A DNA stretch of 64,000 nt. Origin: Spinellus fusiger. Its lineage: Eukaryota > Mucoromycota > Mucoromycetes > Mucorales > Phycomycetaceae. Location: positions 372,001-436,000 of the forward strand of contig JALLLS010000019.1 of assembly GCA_025094145.1 (NCBI GenBank), in the 5' to 3' direction. This document shows positions 25,701 to 36,511 of the stretch, one piece after another. A model generated the notes under the pieces. It did not search any database, was not told the origin of the DNA, and worked only from the letters and a program-made list of their open reading frames with translations. Each line of letters begins with the position of its first letter. Positions within the stretch are counted from its first letter, which is position 1. The position numbers were made by a program, and so were the translations under genes.

Positions 25701-26165
25701 CTTATGTATTATTTTAACTATACACCCAAAGATTTTCTGGCCTTTAAGCAGTGATATCTTCTTCCTTTTACGTCTAAAAATATTTTGCCCTTTTATGGAT
25801 CTGTGTTTAAAATTAAAAAGTTTGCAAGTAGCTAAGTTTTATTTCCTTTTGTAGATACCTTAATATCAAATTGTATTATTGTCGTCTTTGGGTTTTTAGG
25901 CCAAAGGTATACGGAACAGTAGAACGTGTAGTTAAACTCTGTTGTTTATTAAATGGAATTACTACGTCTTTTATACTTTTCTAATGCTATAGATTCAGGG
26001 GCTAACTATCGAAAATACTGTGAACTATCGACATCTCTTGATATTCAATAGAGTCTTCTTCTTAGTTTGGTAATAAATGAGTGCTCATTCCAAAAGAAGC
26101 GATCCATCCAAATATGGAAATTATCTTTACGACATTATCAATAGAATATAGTTGTAAGGGATTAC
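25701..26165 (+). repeat. Repeat R1, copy b, split by a solo LTR
   Basis: 25701-25879 is the start of R1 in plus orientation (peptide TPKDFLAFK, then YLLPFTS). The match to R1 resumes at 26135 for about 20 bp (TTATCAATAGAATATAG) and then stops. The intervening 25880-26134 is the LTR. Confidence 0.6.
25880..26134 (-). mobile_element. Solo LTR (255 bp), family L1
   Basis: The ends are TGTCGT and ACGACA, a perfect 6-bp inverted repeat of the TG...CA type. It is flanked by a 4-bp repeat TTAT (25876-25879 and 26135-26138; 5 bp if the last A is counted in the flank) and interrupts repeat R1. Read on the minus strand it has a TATAAAA-like box and then an AATAAA signal, as expected of an LTR. A second 255-bp copy is at 54180-54434. 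No internal retroelement genes are present. Confidence 0.8.
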
Positions 26166-26299
26166 TGGAAACAGGTAGGAAAAGAGTACTAGGTGTTGTG
26201 CGAATAAGATGAGATATATTAGATAGTATAAGCTGATAACAGATATCAGAATGCGGATTTATTTATGACAATTGGATAAGTATTTATATGAATGTTTCT

Positions 26300-26439
26300 A
26301 TAGTACTATCTAATTGCTAAGTGACATATGCTATACGAATAATAAAAGAGTGTATGATCAGTGACATAGAAGTGATGCGAAATAAAGGATTGGCGGGGAA
26401 AATAGAGAAATAAAGGAGTGTTCATATTTGGTCATCACA
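26300..26439. repeat. Fragment of a second LTR-like family (L2)
   Basis: This stretch matches 42342-42474 in the opposite orientation. It ends in ...GGTCATCACA at 26439, so the other strand starts TGTGATGACC, and it abuts repeat R1. The other boundary could not be fixed. It may be a partial LTR or a MITE. Confidence 0.4.
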
Positions 26440-26990
26440 ATAATCCCGTCCTTTTGTTATTTCCCACACTGCACATACAATTTAATATTTAAGTACTCGT
26501 CAAGATGAGCATAAATAAGCAAGGTAATGTGCCATTATTAACAAAGAGAAACAATAGAAATAATTTGTAGACACTACCAAGGACAATTCTAGTGATAAAA
26601 AGGTAAGCAGTGTCTTCATCCGGGCTATGGCTTATTCTAATGTACAAGACACTCATTGTATTGTTATTAGGCAAGTAAAGACTCCTTTCAAGTCAGTCTC
26701 AGGTAGTCTTTTATAATATCAACAATGTCTAAGTTATACTCCTGAGCATAGTTATCTGTAATGTTATAATAAATAATCCCATCTATCAACACTATATTCT
26801 ATTGATAATACAATTTGATATTAAGGTATCTACAAAAGGAAATAAAACTTAGCTACTTGCAAACTTTTTAATTTTAAACACAGATCCATAAAAGGGCAAA
26901 ATATTTTTAGACGTAAAAGGAAGAAGATATCACTGCTTAAAGGCCAGAAAATCTTTGGGTGTATAGTTAAAATAATACATAAGATAGAAG
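26440..26990 (-). repeat. Repeat R1, copy c
   Basis: Continuous R1 copy on the minus strand. It includes the peptides TPKDFLAFK (near 26980) and DNYAQEYNLD (near 26745), and runs down to the 'TACTCGTCAAGATGAG' block near 26491. The part beyond 26805 is shared with the right arm of the palindrome. All frames are broken. Confidence 0.6.
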
Positions 26991-27060
26991 GAAATAATTA
27001 GATAAATAATGAATGCACACTTCAAGCCATTGTAGACTGCAGAGACGCCACCAAAGCACA

Positions 27061-27420
27061 TAAATGAGTGGCTAAAACACCAGAAAGAAATAGAGAAACA
27101 TCAAATAGGAAAGCTTAGTAGACACACCAAATTGTCTCCACTGAAGAAGCAACCACCAGAACACCAAGGCCAGCATCTAGTAAAAGAGAACAAGGACTAG
27201 ACATCCTGGAGATACCAAGAGAGACACCAGCAGGAAAGAATAACACTCGAAAAACATCTCTTCCCAGGACAGAGAAACAGAAAATAGTCCTGACCCTCCA
27301 CCCAATATTCTTAGTACATAGCCACTTGTCTATTTAATAAAATTAGACTTGTCGAATTTGTTTTAATAAAGGTATCTTGCCTTTAAGTCTGATCATTCAT
27401 CTTGGAATTTAACACAGGCG
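27061..27420 (+). mobile_element. LTR-like segment with coding-like piece (right arm)
   Basis: 27318-27413 resembles the last part of the LTR at 41011-41252 (minus strand), sharing GTCTATTTA, then TTGTCGA and TTGTTTTAATAAA. Just upstream about 50 codons stay open (for example RPASSKREQGLDILEIPRE) and look like a retroelement protein end. The mirror copy is in the left arm. Assignment to a retrotransposon 3' end is inference. Confidence 0.4.
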
Positions 27421-27833
27421 GTTGAGAAGATGACAAGAATGATGAAATAGAAAACACGACCTCTATCAGGCCTTGAGACAGGACTGCGCAGGCCACCTTT
27501 TAGGTAGGGAGCTAACAGTCGGATCTTTCAGGCGGTCAAGATGGTGTTCTATCAAGAAACACGACCTCTATCAGGCCTTGAGACAAGGCTGCGCAGGCCA
27601 CCTTTTAGGTAGGGAGCTAACAGTCGGATCTTTCAGGCGGTCAAGATGATTTTTTAATATTTGAAAACATAAAAAGGTAGATTCTGAAAATAAAAAGTCA
27701 TTGTAGAATGAGTCTTGTTTAAAAGGATTACAAAGCAAGGAGAGAATCATGACAAATGAGTTTGTTCTTTAATGTTTCAAATATATAAAAAGCTTTCATC
27801 CAATCATAGCTGTTAAACTATATCTGAATCTTG

Positions 27834-28699
27834 TAGTCCCAAGTAATGTGGCTAAACAAAAAATCAATTATTTTGACTATTTTTCTTGATGAATAAAAGC
27901 ATATCTATCAGTCAAAGATGTTCATAATAAAAAGTTCATGGAATTACACAATATTTGGAATATTTGTTCTTTAGATGATTGTCTACATTTTTTATTATAA
28001 AGATATTGCTTTGTACCTTATAGAAAGGCCTTTATTCTTAAACACAGTGGAGCACCTCCTTGGCATACTATCCACTAAATTCTCCAGAAATTCATTTGGG
28101 ATCTTCTCCCATTCACTACGCAAATATCGTTCAAGCTGTTTTGTATTGGTTATGCTTGTGAGTAAATGTCACACCAGGTTCTATTGGTGGTGAGCATGAA
28201 AAGCCCCCCGAGTTCATTCATGTATTCTAGAAATGTCCTATGGCAAATATCTACGCCTGCATCATTCATATTTTTCAAATGATATGCCATTGTTTGCATA
28301 GGGTTTCTGCGAATAGACAAAATGACAGATAGTTTTGAAGTAGATAAAATCTTTTCAGGTCTTTCTATACGCATTTTGAGTTGAATTGTGCTTTTGTTTC
28401 TATACAATAGGATGACATTGCCCACTGTGCTCTTTGGGATGTCAATATCATCAGTAATCTCCTGATAAGTAGCATGTCTTTTTCCATTGTCCTATGATTT
28501 GATCTCTAATAAACATAGCATGCTCTCTTCTTTTGATGAGACTCTCTTTATGTTATTGACTAAGAGTTGGCTGATTTTTATTGACTAAAGGCATCTATTG
28601 AATAAATTATAAAAGAAAAGAAAAAAGACCTCTATTTTATTTTTGAAGGATAAGAAATAAAAATTCATCTTTTGTTTAGTCACTTATTACATGGGACTG
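27834..28699 (-). mobile_element. Internally deleted Tc1-like element, copy 3
   Basis: Exact mirror of copy 2; its 91-codon HTH frame is 28425-28150 on the minus strand. It ends in the same terminus followed by TA at 28700-28701, directly against the 3' end of a LINE-A copy. Confidence 0.75.
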
Positions 28700-28701
28700 T
28701 A

Positions 28702-29979
28702 CAGCTCAAAGTATTTTTTTATATATTTTGGGTGTGGTTTGCTATTCGCGCAATGGGCATATTAGTCACCCTGTGAGATCGTTTGAACAATTAAAATATA
28801 CATATAAACACTTCAAATACAAAAGTGGAAAAATAAATGCAAGGAAAAAAGAAATAGAAAGATATGAGTAGATAAAACCTCGAAATAAGGAAAAAAATGA
28901 AGAAAAATGATAGATGATAGTAACTGACAATGCAGATATAGACATTAGTTTAGGCCTGATTCCACAAGCTCTCAATAGACCAAAGATTGGTCTATTTATA
29001 AGTCTTGTCGGGCGTATTGATTGTCTCTCTCGACTCCTTCCATGGCCGAGTCAGACCCAAATGCCTGGAGAGCTCTTTTTTCAAGGGTGGCGGGAGGGCT
29101 GGTGACTGTGGCCTTGGCCTTGAGGTCTTCAAGGAGCTTCTCAAAGGCAATGGTGGATAGACGGGGCGTGGCAATGCTTGGGCCAAAGTGGCGAGCAATG
29201 CTGTACCTTAAATGAGTGGGGGCTTGAGGACAAGTGTTGGACACTCTTTGCTCAAAGAGTTCTTGGGCCATTGCAGCCTTGGTGCTGTCAGGCTCCTGCT
29301 GAAGCTTAGGGTCTGCAATCACCGTTACAGCTACTGTATCAAAGCTTGCCTGTGGCCTGATCTTTGATTTCTCGAGTTTCTCCTTGAGTTCTTGCTTGAA
29401 GCTGCTGTGTACAAGCAGTGCAATTGTGCCCCTTGCTATCTTCTTTGGTGGGGAGGCGTTCTTTTTAGCCATATTGGCATAAGTGGCAGGAGCCTTATCT
29501 ATGGCAACTGTGGGTTTTACTGTGAGAGCGGGGGTGATTTGGATGCATTGTTTGCACTCTTGGCATTGACCTGAGCCTGGAGAGATGTAATAAGGTCATC
29601 TTTGACCTTGACTTGTGCTTCCAATTCCTGCATGCGGAGTCCGATTGTTGCCATTTGTCTCTGAATATCTGACAGAAATGCCATCATCTGCTGGGTGAAG
29701 GTATCAGGCTTTTCTACCTCAGTCATTTGATACTCGTAAGTCTTTGTACGAGTGCACTTGGTAAGTAGTCTGGGTTTTCTACTCCCGGAGTTAGGAATAG
29801 TGGTGGCAGTGGTGGCCTCAGACACATAGGGTCTGACAGGTGCTGGTACAGGAGGTTGCTTGATGGTTGGTGGTTGGACAGAATCTGTAGTTGTTGTATC
29901 CGATGTGTATTATGTACTATATGAGGGGATGGGGATTGTTGTCTTTTTGGGTTAATATTGATTACACGACTTGGAACTG
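28702..29979 (-). pseudogene. LINE-A copy: ORF1 remnant fused to 3' UTR
   Basis: On the minus strand, about 29890-29517 encodes a peptide with RKPRLLTKCTRTKTYEYQ followed by a heptad-rich coiled coil (MQELEAQVKVKDDLITSLQA). After a short frameshift near 29510 it continues as KPTVAIDKAPATYANMAKK and on to a stop at 28996. This is the layout of a LINE ORF1 (coiled coil then basic domain). Below about 28930 the sequence is the LINE-A 3' untranslated region ending at 28702. The reverse transcriptase ORF2 is missing, so an internal deletion joins ORF1 to the tail. Family link to 31.3-33.5 kb rests on the shared 3' end. Confidence 0.6.
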
Positions 29980-29981
29980 TA

Positions 29982-31314
29982 CAGTAAGGAGACAAAAAAT
30001 TGGCATTTTGTTTAGAGATCCAATATATTTCATATCTTACATAAGAGACACTTGTAGCAGCTCTCTTCCTTTCTTCTTAATAAAAGTATATCCATATTTA
30101 ATTTAAAATTTAACTAACAGACGATCAAAAACTTACCATTGTTAATTTTTGACAAGCAAATATAAAAGTAAAAGAAATAGCTGAAAGAACTTGAGTAAAG
30201 TTGCAAACAATCTACAATGTTCTAAATCAACAAAAGACAAGAAGAACCACCAAACGCCAAGGAGGTTCGGGAAGACCCAAAATATTCAATGAAAGAGGAA
30301 TACGACACCTTCTGAACGTTGTTGGCAAGAACAGACGATTGACTTTAAGTGAGATGGTTGCAGCAATACCCAAAAAATGCAGCAAGCGCACTGTTAGACG
30401 TGTACTGCATGAAGAGGGTATATTCAGCCGAGTGGCAAAAAAGAAACCTTTTTTGAATGAAACACATCAAGAAAGAAGACTCAAGTTTGCCAAAGAGCAT
30501 CTCCACTGAACTGTTGATATGTAGAAAAAGGTTATATAGACTGACGAAAGTAGTTTCGAAATTGGCAAGAACAGTCGAGTGGTTCACGTTTGGCGTAAGG
30601 ATGGAGAAGCTTACAAAAAGGATTGTTTTTCTCCTACATTCAAGAGTGGAAGATCCTCAGTTATGGTTTGGGGAGCCATTCGTCACGGTGAGAAGTCGGA
30701 ACTAGTGATGCTTGAGAAGGATGAACAAAAGGCTATTGATTTAGTTAAGAAGGGTCTACAAAGAGTCATTACTACGTTTCTGGGGTCTAGAGTGCCACTT
30801 GATATTGATGGAAGATGGAGCACCCACTCACAAAAGTATTGTAGCAAGTGATTGGAAAAGGGAGAGAGGAATTGATAGTTTGGAGTGGCCTGCTCAATCA
30901 CCCGATCTGAACCCCATTGAAAACCTTTGGATACAAATAAAAGACAAGGTCCAGGAGAAATGCAACAGTTCTTTCAAGATGGACAAGCTCAAAACCATAA
31001 TATAAGAAGCATGGAATCCTTTTGAGTCAAAAACATGGAATCCTTTGATTGAGACAATGCCAGCACAAATGCAAGAAGTCATCAAGAACAAGGGCGGGAG
31101 TACCCGTTATTAAAGCTATATTTTTAATAATTTTTTATAAGTAAATGTAAAAATAAATTACATATACGTATTCTATAGCCTTTCTTTAACATAATATGAG
31201 CTTTATTACAGTAGAAAATAAGTTTTATTTCTCTTGATACAGGAAAAACACTGTATTGATGATATGAAATCAATAGGACTTTTTCAAATTGCCAATTTTT
31301 TTGCTACCCCACTG
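29982..31314 (+). mobile_element. Full-length Tc1-like transposon, inactive
   Basis: The element is 1,333 bp, flanked by TA (29980-29981 and 31315-31316). Terminal repeats begin CAGTAAGGAGACAAAAAATT on the left and, on the opposite strand at the right, CAGTGGGGTAGCAAAAAAAT. It carries one decayed transposase gene and nothing else. Confidence 0.85.
30201..31115 (+). pseudogene. Tc1-like DDE transposase, broken
   Basis: Would cut and paste the element at TA sites. Recognisable order: helix-turn-helix region with RPKIFNERG and a second HTH (CSKRTVRRVLHEEGI); then the first catalytic Asp in TDESSF; then SSVMVWGAI; the second Asp in ILMEDGAPTH; and the third acidic residue in QSPDLNPIENLW, giving a DDE triad. 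The gene is interrupted by a TGA at 30507 and two TAG codons shortly after (about 30523-30540), a frame change near 30795 and another TAA near 31003. It is therefore inactive although its layout is nearly complete. Confidence 0.85.
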
Positions 31315-31326
31315 TACATTATGTTT

Positions 31327-33096
31327 AACGCTCTGTCATATGGGAGTCGCTGATGCCCTTCGTGTCAGCCATTGCTCTTGCTACTACAGAATTTTTTTGA
31401 TAACATTGTGGTGAATGTGATTCTGAAAAATGTAGCATCCCGGGACATTTTACCTAAACGAGGAGTCTTACAGGGTAGTATTCTTTCTCCATTCCTTTAT
31501 TCTATTTTCATTGATACTCTTCCACGTTTCTTGAGGTTTGCTTCGGTATCCCCAATACTGGTTGGTATGCACCCACCTACCATAGGACGGTCCATTAATC
31601 TCTGTGCTCGAAATACTTTCTCTTTTGCTTCCCCACAGGCAACTGTTCACGCATTGCTTGACGAGTTACAGAATTCCCTTCACAATCCTTTTCCTACTTC
31701 TACAGTTTCGGATGACTCTTCTGAGTCGTCAGATTCCTCTTACAGTCCGTCTCATGTCACTGTTACTTGGGCTCCTGTGAATTGTTTGTTGTATGCTGAT
31801 GATGTGGCTCTTATGGGCTGCCCAGAAGATATACATCGAATGCTGGCACTTGCCGAAATTCACTCGACCCTCCTTGGTTACAAATGGAGTCCCTCCAAAT
31901 GTGAAGTACTCAATGCCCCGGCCAATGTGCCATTTTACCTCTATGGCAACGAGCTTCCAACCTGTGATACTTTCAAGTACCTTGGTATCCCCTTTTCACG
32001 TCAAGGTATTAACCAAGACGCACTTTTCTCACTCTCACAAGTCAAGGCAATTGCAGTAATGCAAAAGCTGAGAGGAATGGGTGTAAACATGTATGGCTTT
32101 GGGATTACAGCAGCCCTAAGAGCGTATACTGTTTTTGTTCGGCCTACCCTTGAGTATGGGTTGGCTATTTGTAATGTCAATAGACTAGGTATCCGCCCGC
32201 TACAAATCTGTCAGTCTGCTTGTCTGAGACTTTGTCTTGCTAGATCTGCTACTGCTAGGTTTGGAACGATCCAGGTTGCCCAATTAGCTGCCCTCCCTAA
32301 CATATACTCTCGTTTTCTTTATCTGCAAGCCAAATTTGTTGAGCGCGCAGCTACCCTTCCTGAAGACACCCTCCTCTGGTGCCTTGTCCCGCAGCTTGAA
32401 GCACCCCAGAGTAAAGCCAGATGGATTAAGCTACGTGGCAATGTACTCTGGCAAAATGCTCAAAGAATAGGACGGGCTCACAACCCTCCTAAATATCCAT
32501 TAAAAGTAGCTTATCTTGAACATCTTCAAAGTGAAATTACTAGTCTAGTACGTGGCAAGAATCCGCTGGTGACGGTAGCCCGTGGACTATGTAGACCTGT
32601 TTGGGATCCAATTCTTCTACTACCGTGCACGCGCAAAGAAAAACATCGTCTACTAAAATGGAGGATTGCTTGGTTACCACCAACACCTTCAGTTCCTTGC
32701 CAATGTGGCCACCCATCTGCCAATCGGGACCACTTTCTCACTTGCACATTTGTTGACCATGAACGCTCCACGTTCTTGTTCTTCCTAGTTCCTGCACCAC
32801 CACAAGATGTTCATCCAATTGACTATTGTCTAAATCTTCTGCCGCGCACGGTTAAGTCTTTTGTTAAATGGCGAGACCTTTGGCCCAGTTTGTTAATACT
32901 GCTGCAAGCCATTGATCGAGCCACGTCTACTCGAGACTTTAAGGTAGAGCCATCAGCTGGTAGCTTGCTCATTGAGGCTGCTGATGGGTATGTTGAGCGG
33001 GAACGCCAACGCCGCCATAGAGTGCAAAGACTCCTGCAGCAACAGACGCTGTATCCTCACTTCTCCTCCGATCTCTCCTCTACCACCCATTCTTAA
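31327..33096 (+). pseudogene. LINE reverse transcriptase ORF2, C-terminal part
   Basis: An open frame of about 570 codons without its start; the upstream join is frameshifted. It contains LPKRGVLQGSILSPFLYSIF (palm motif before the active site), LLYADDVALMG (the YADD catalytic pair of reverse transcriptases), a thumb-like region, and near the end CQCGHPSANRDHFLTC, a Cys/His cluster usual at the C-terminus of LINE ORF2 proteins. The fingers and endonuclease domains are absent because of 5' truncation. The long open frame suggests a fairly recent insertion. Confidence 0.8.
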
Positions 33097-33497
33097 CCTG
33101 TTTAGCAAAGCCAGAAGCTGCTAGTGTAGTTGCTGTATTTGTGTCCTCAGGATTGTCCGAGTTGCTCTAAGTATCCCTCGTTGGATTTCGAATCGCCACA
33201 GGATGACGGTTATCTTTTTGGTGTCCTGGTTTCCTTGCTGACTTTATGGCCTTTTGGATGTCTATTCATAATTCTCATTTTACCATCATTTCTCATTTTT
33301 CATCATTTTTCCCTCATTGAGGTTCTATATTCTCTTTTCTTTCTGTTTCCCATTCATTTGCATTCTTTTTTTCACTTTCGTATTTGAAGTGTTTATTTGT
33401 TTATTCTTATTTTTTTCCAAAAGTTCTCATAGGGTGGCTAACATGCCCAATGCGCGAATAGCAATCAACACCCACAAATAAAAAATACTTTGAACTG
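31327..33497 (+). mobile_element. LINE-A retrotransposon, 5'-truncated
   Basis: A 3' part of a non-LTR retrotransposon comprising the end of ORF2 and about 400 bp of 3' untranslated region ending ...AATACTTTGAACTG. A 12-bp direct repeat TACATTATGTTT occurs at 31315-31326 and again at 33498-33509, preceded in both cases by ACTG, which looks like the target-site duplication. It lies immediately after the right end of the Tc1-like element, so the LINE inserted after that transposon. Confidence 0.75.
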
Positions 33498-33509
33498 TAC
33501 ATTATGTTT

Positions 33510-34466
33510 TTCTTCAGTCAGGCCTTTCAGTGAGATGTGTGACTGCATAAGACAGCTCCTATCCTTTTTTATTAAACTGGGTAACTCAAATATCATAAGA
33601 AAAAAGATAGTAAGTTGTACACTCTATCCGATCATTTCTAATATTGATTTTTTTTACTCCAGCTTTATGAGCTGTTTAGATGAAGTCTTCAAACATCTAA
33701 TAAAGTAATGGGGCATATTTTTAAAGCAATAGAGACAAAGCTACTCATAAACAAGTTAGAAATCTGGATGAATATCTTTATTCATAATTGCTAGCCAGAA
33801 ATACATGTCAGACTTTGAAACAATCGATCGCTATTACAGTCCACTTTACTAAAATAAAATATATTAGTTAATGTAATTTAAGGGAGTGGTTGATCTAAGA
33901 GGTATGTAGTACTCGAGAGAGAGTGGCTACCAACACAAAGACCGCACACAAAAGAGGGAATTGGGGTATGTACTTAATGAAGTAGTCTTTCTGCTAATTC
34001 AGAAAGCGTGATGATGGGGACTATAGAGTGTTCACCAACAATAGTGACAGAAGACCAATAGTGTATGTAACCTACGGTGTTACAGGGGCGGGAAAGGAGA
34101 TAGTGATAAAATAGAAAAAGGGTGAAAGAATAGGAAGCACTATTCTTTTCGATATTTAGAGCGAGCTTAGCCTCTACAATACGATTCAAAAGATACCAAG
34201 GAAACTCGATGTTTATTAGAGAAGTCTATGGTACGCTATATATACGCCACGACCTCAAAAGAATGTGATTCTTGTTACGACCACCTAGTTTAATACGGGC
34301 TTTCCTACATCTTATTGATACCCAAGCCTCTGATTGGCATTCATACTTATCACCACACTAAATTCTACAAACTCTGTGTTACAATTGACCGTTTATTAAA
34401 GATATTATTTATCCAAATGTGGCAACCTACTACTTGTATCTGATTGCTCCATTAAGCTCTTATGTA
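33510..34466. other. Intergenic AT-rich sequence
   Basis: No supported gene. Short frames at 33490-33708 and 33974-34189 show no recognisable similarity. Confidence 0.4.
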
Positions 34467-34798
34467 CAGTATTTCTCGAAATTATTCACGCACTTGACGA
34501 AAAAAAATTCACACACTTGAAAAAAAAAATTAAGCACAAAATGAATTAAAATTCGTGCATTGATGTTTACTAAATCGGCTTTCTGTTTAAACAATCTTCG
34601 AATCTTGGAACCGAAGATCTGCAAAAACCTTGTAGGTCACTGGTAAATAATTGGTTCCAAGATTCGAAGATTGTTTAAACAGAAAGCCGATTTAGTAAAC
34701 ATCAATGCACGAATTTTAATTCATTTTGTGCTTAATTTTTTTTTTCAAGTGTGTGAATTTTTTTTCGTCAAGTGCGTGAATAATTTCGAGAAATACTG
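34467..34798. mobile_element. Perfect-palindrome MITE
   Basis: A 332-bp element flanked by TA (34465-34466 and 34799-34800). Left arm 34467-34612 and right arm 34653-34798 are 146-bp inverted repeats with no mismatch found, including the A8 and A10 tracts, around a 40-bp loop. The ends begin CAGTATTTCTCGAAATTATT, a Tc1-type start. It has no coding capacity. Transcribed, it would fold into a long hairpin RNA. Confidence 0.9.
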
Positions 34799-35191
34799 TA
34801 TAATATATACTATCACCTTTTTTTTCTTTTTTTCTTTTTTTAAAAATAAATAAATAAATAAAATAAAATAAAATAAAGATAAGTACTGAAGTAGATATCT
34901 TTATTTTCCCGACACAGGCACACAACAGAAATCACATTTCTCGATATTCATAATAATGGCAATAAGATGATTCCTTTTTAATAAGAGAGTTTTCTATTTA
35001 AAGTTTACTGAAAACATTATAGAATCCACCGAGAAGAAAAATCAACACATGAATAGTTATACTTCATTTAAATATAGAAGCAACATGTATATCCAAGACA
35101 TTGTTGTTTTATGCACACCATCTGCTATAAAACATTAAATAAAGTATATAAGAGCAATCCCAAGTAAATTCATTTTATCAGAAAATCCAAC
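34799..35191. promoter_or_regulatory. Upstream region of the membrane protein gene
   Basis: Poly-T/TAAAA low-complexity tracts (34817-34875), then AT-rich sequence up to the ATG at 35192. No specific regulatory motif was recognised. Confidence 0.3.
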
Positions 35192-36450
35192 ATGGATACT
35201 TTGCTTTGACAAAAACTTTTCAATCCTACTTATACTTTGGCTTTGTTCCTCGGAATCAATGGTGTCTATGGAGCAAGCGATGATTGGTGGCTAGGAGATC
35301 CACAAGATACACCTCTACGTTGGCACAATAAAGTATTCGATATCCCTACCTGGATCATGCCAATCAAAGGTAAGTTGAAACATAAAATAAGCGTTAACTC
35401 GTTCTATACATGTTTTTCAGATTTCAATCAAGATATATTTTTGGCGATTACTTTGTTTAGTGCCATATTGGTTCTATTATCCTGTATCTTCTCTATATAC
35501 TATTCATACTGGATCTATATTCCTTCAGCACCAGAAGGAAAGCGTAACATTGGTACTTTCAATAGAAGTATCTTGTTCTATCTTGTTGCTACCTTTCTTG
35601 CAGTTGGAAGCTTTTTAATTTTAGCTGTCGGAAAAATCTGGTTAGCTTTGGGCATCTTTCACAACCTGTCAGAGTTGAATGTGCTTTTTAGTCTGCTATT
35701 GAGGAATGAAAAATATACGTAAATGTTTTTTCTTCTTCTTGAACGGGGAACCTAGTACTTACCACACTCCCACTTAGAATGCGTTTCAAAACTATTACAC
35801 GATTTATTCTTCTTCTGTTACTTTTCACTGTCTCTTTGGCGCCCCCATGGCCCTTTGATGTTGTTTTCTTCAAATTCTTTGGTAATTTATCCCATATGGA
35901 TTCATTAACATAATATTCATTGATATTTAAATTATGTTTAGGCCTTATCATCGATACTTTCCTTTCTATTAGTTTAATTCGTCTGTATTATCACAACCGA
36001 AATCTATTTAATAAGTCCAAGATTTATACCCCGATTGCGGTTGAACAAGAAAGGGAGGATCAAGCCAGAGATTCGAAAGATAAAAAAATCACAAACTTCA
36101 TGCCACCTGTCCATGATAATATTTTCTTGATTGTCATTGCAGCTGTTATACATGTGTTTGGCAATATACTTGTCACAATTTCTAATGATTTTATCATGTA
36201 AGTTATTATTTAATAGTAAACAAATCTATTTAATTCATATTAACGCTCATTTAGGTGGGCTATTTTCCAATTTACATATGCGGTGACTTTTCCATTATAT
36301 GCGTGTTATGTTGTTTTCGAGCCAAACTCCAGTCGTATCCAGTGGTATAAGATCTCATTTGTTAAGGAAGGATTTATTTTTATTGCATGTTTTATCGTAT
36401 CGCTGTCACTTATCATTATTGGCGCATTGAAAACAGGAGTATCTCTTTAA
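35192..36450 (+). CDS. Multi-pass membrane protein, unknown function
   Basis: Five exons: 35192-35369, 35421-35718, 35778-35881, 35942-36197 and 36255-36450. All introns are GT-AG with matching phases, giving 343 codons plus stop. About seven hydrophobic segments are visible: FLAITLFSAILVLL, YLVATFLAVGSFLIL, RFILLLLLFTVSL, FFKFFGLIIDTFL, IFLIVIAAVIHVFG, FQFTYAVTFPLYACY and IFIACFIVSLSLIII. A charged loop (VEQEREDQARDSKDKK) lies between the fourth and fifth. It would sit in a membrane; I do not recognise the family. Oddity: in the frame starting at the ATG in good context (AACATGG), codon 6 is TGA (35207-35209). The frame is then open and protein-like from codon 7 (QKLFNPTYTLALFLG). This may be a recent nonsense mutation, a sequence error or an unannotated start arrangement. 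Codon 6 is TGA rather than a missing splice site, as no intron fits. Confidence 0.7.
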
Positions 36451-36511
36451 GTTCATAGTATTATACTGTTTTATTATTTTTTATAATAAACATTTATATA
36501 AAGTAAAAATA

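Larger units (their letters stand above)
23983..28701. mobile_element. Composite palindrome with Tc1-like ends
   Basis: Left arm 23983-25879 and right arm 26805-28701 are inverted copies of 1,897 bp each. Position x pairs with 52684-x across the whole arm without any length change, and every stretch I compared base by base was identical. The spacer is 925 bp. Each arm carries, from outside in, an internally deleted Tc1-like element, a 105-bp tandem repeat, an LTR-like segment with a short coding-like piece, and the start of repeat R1. Both outer ends are the same Tc1 terminus (CAGTCCCATGTAATAAGTG) next to TA, so the unit has the form of a transposon 4.7 kb long. A solo LTR has later split R1 in the left arm at 25880. 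Confidence 0.85.

Noticed and set aside
27975..28193. 72-codon frame repeated at 3.7, 24.5 and 28.0 kb
   Set aside because: Antisense shadow of the Tc1 C-terminal coding segment; repetition reflects the transposon copies.
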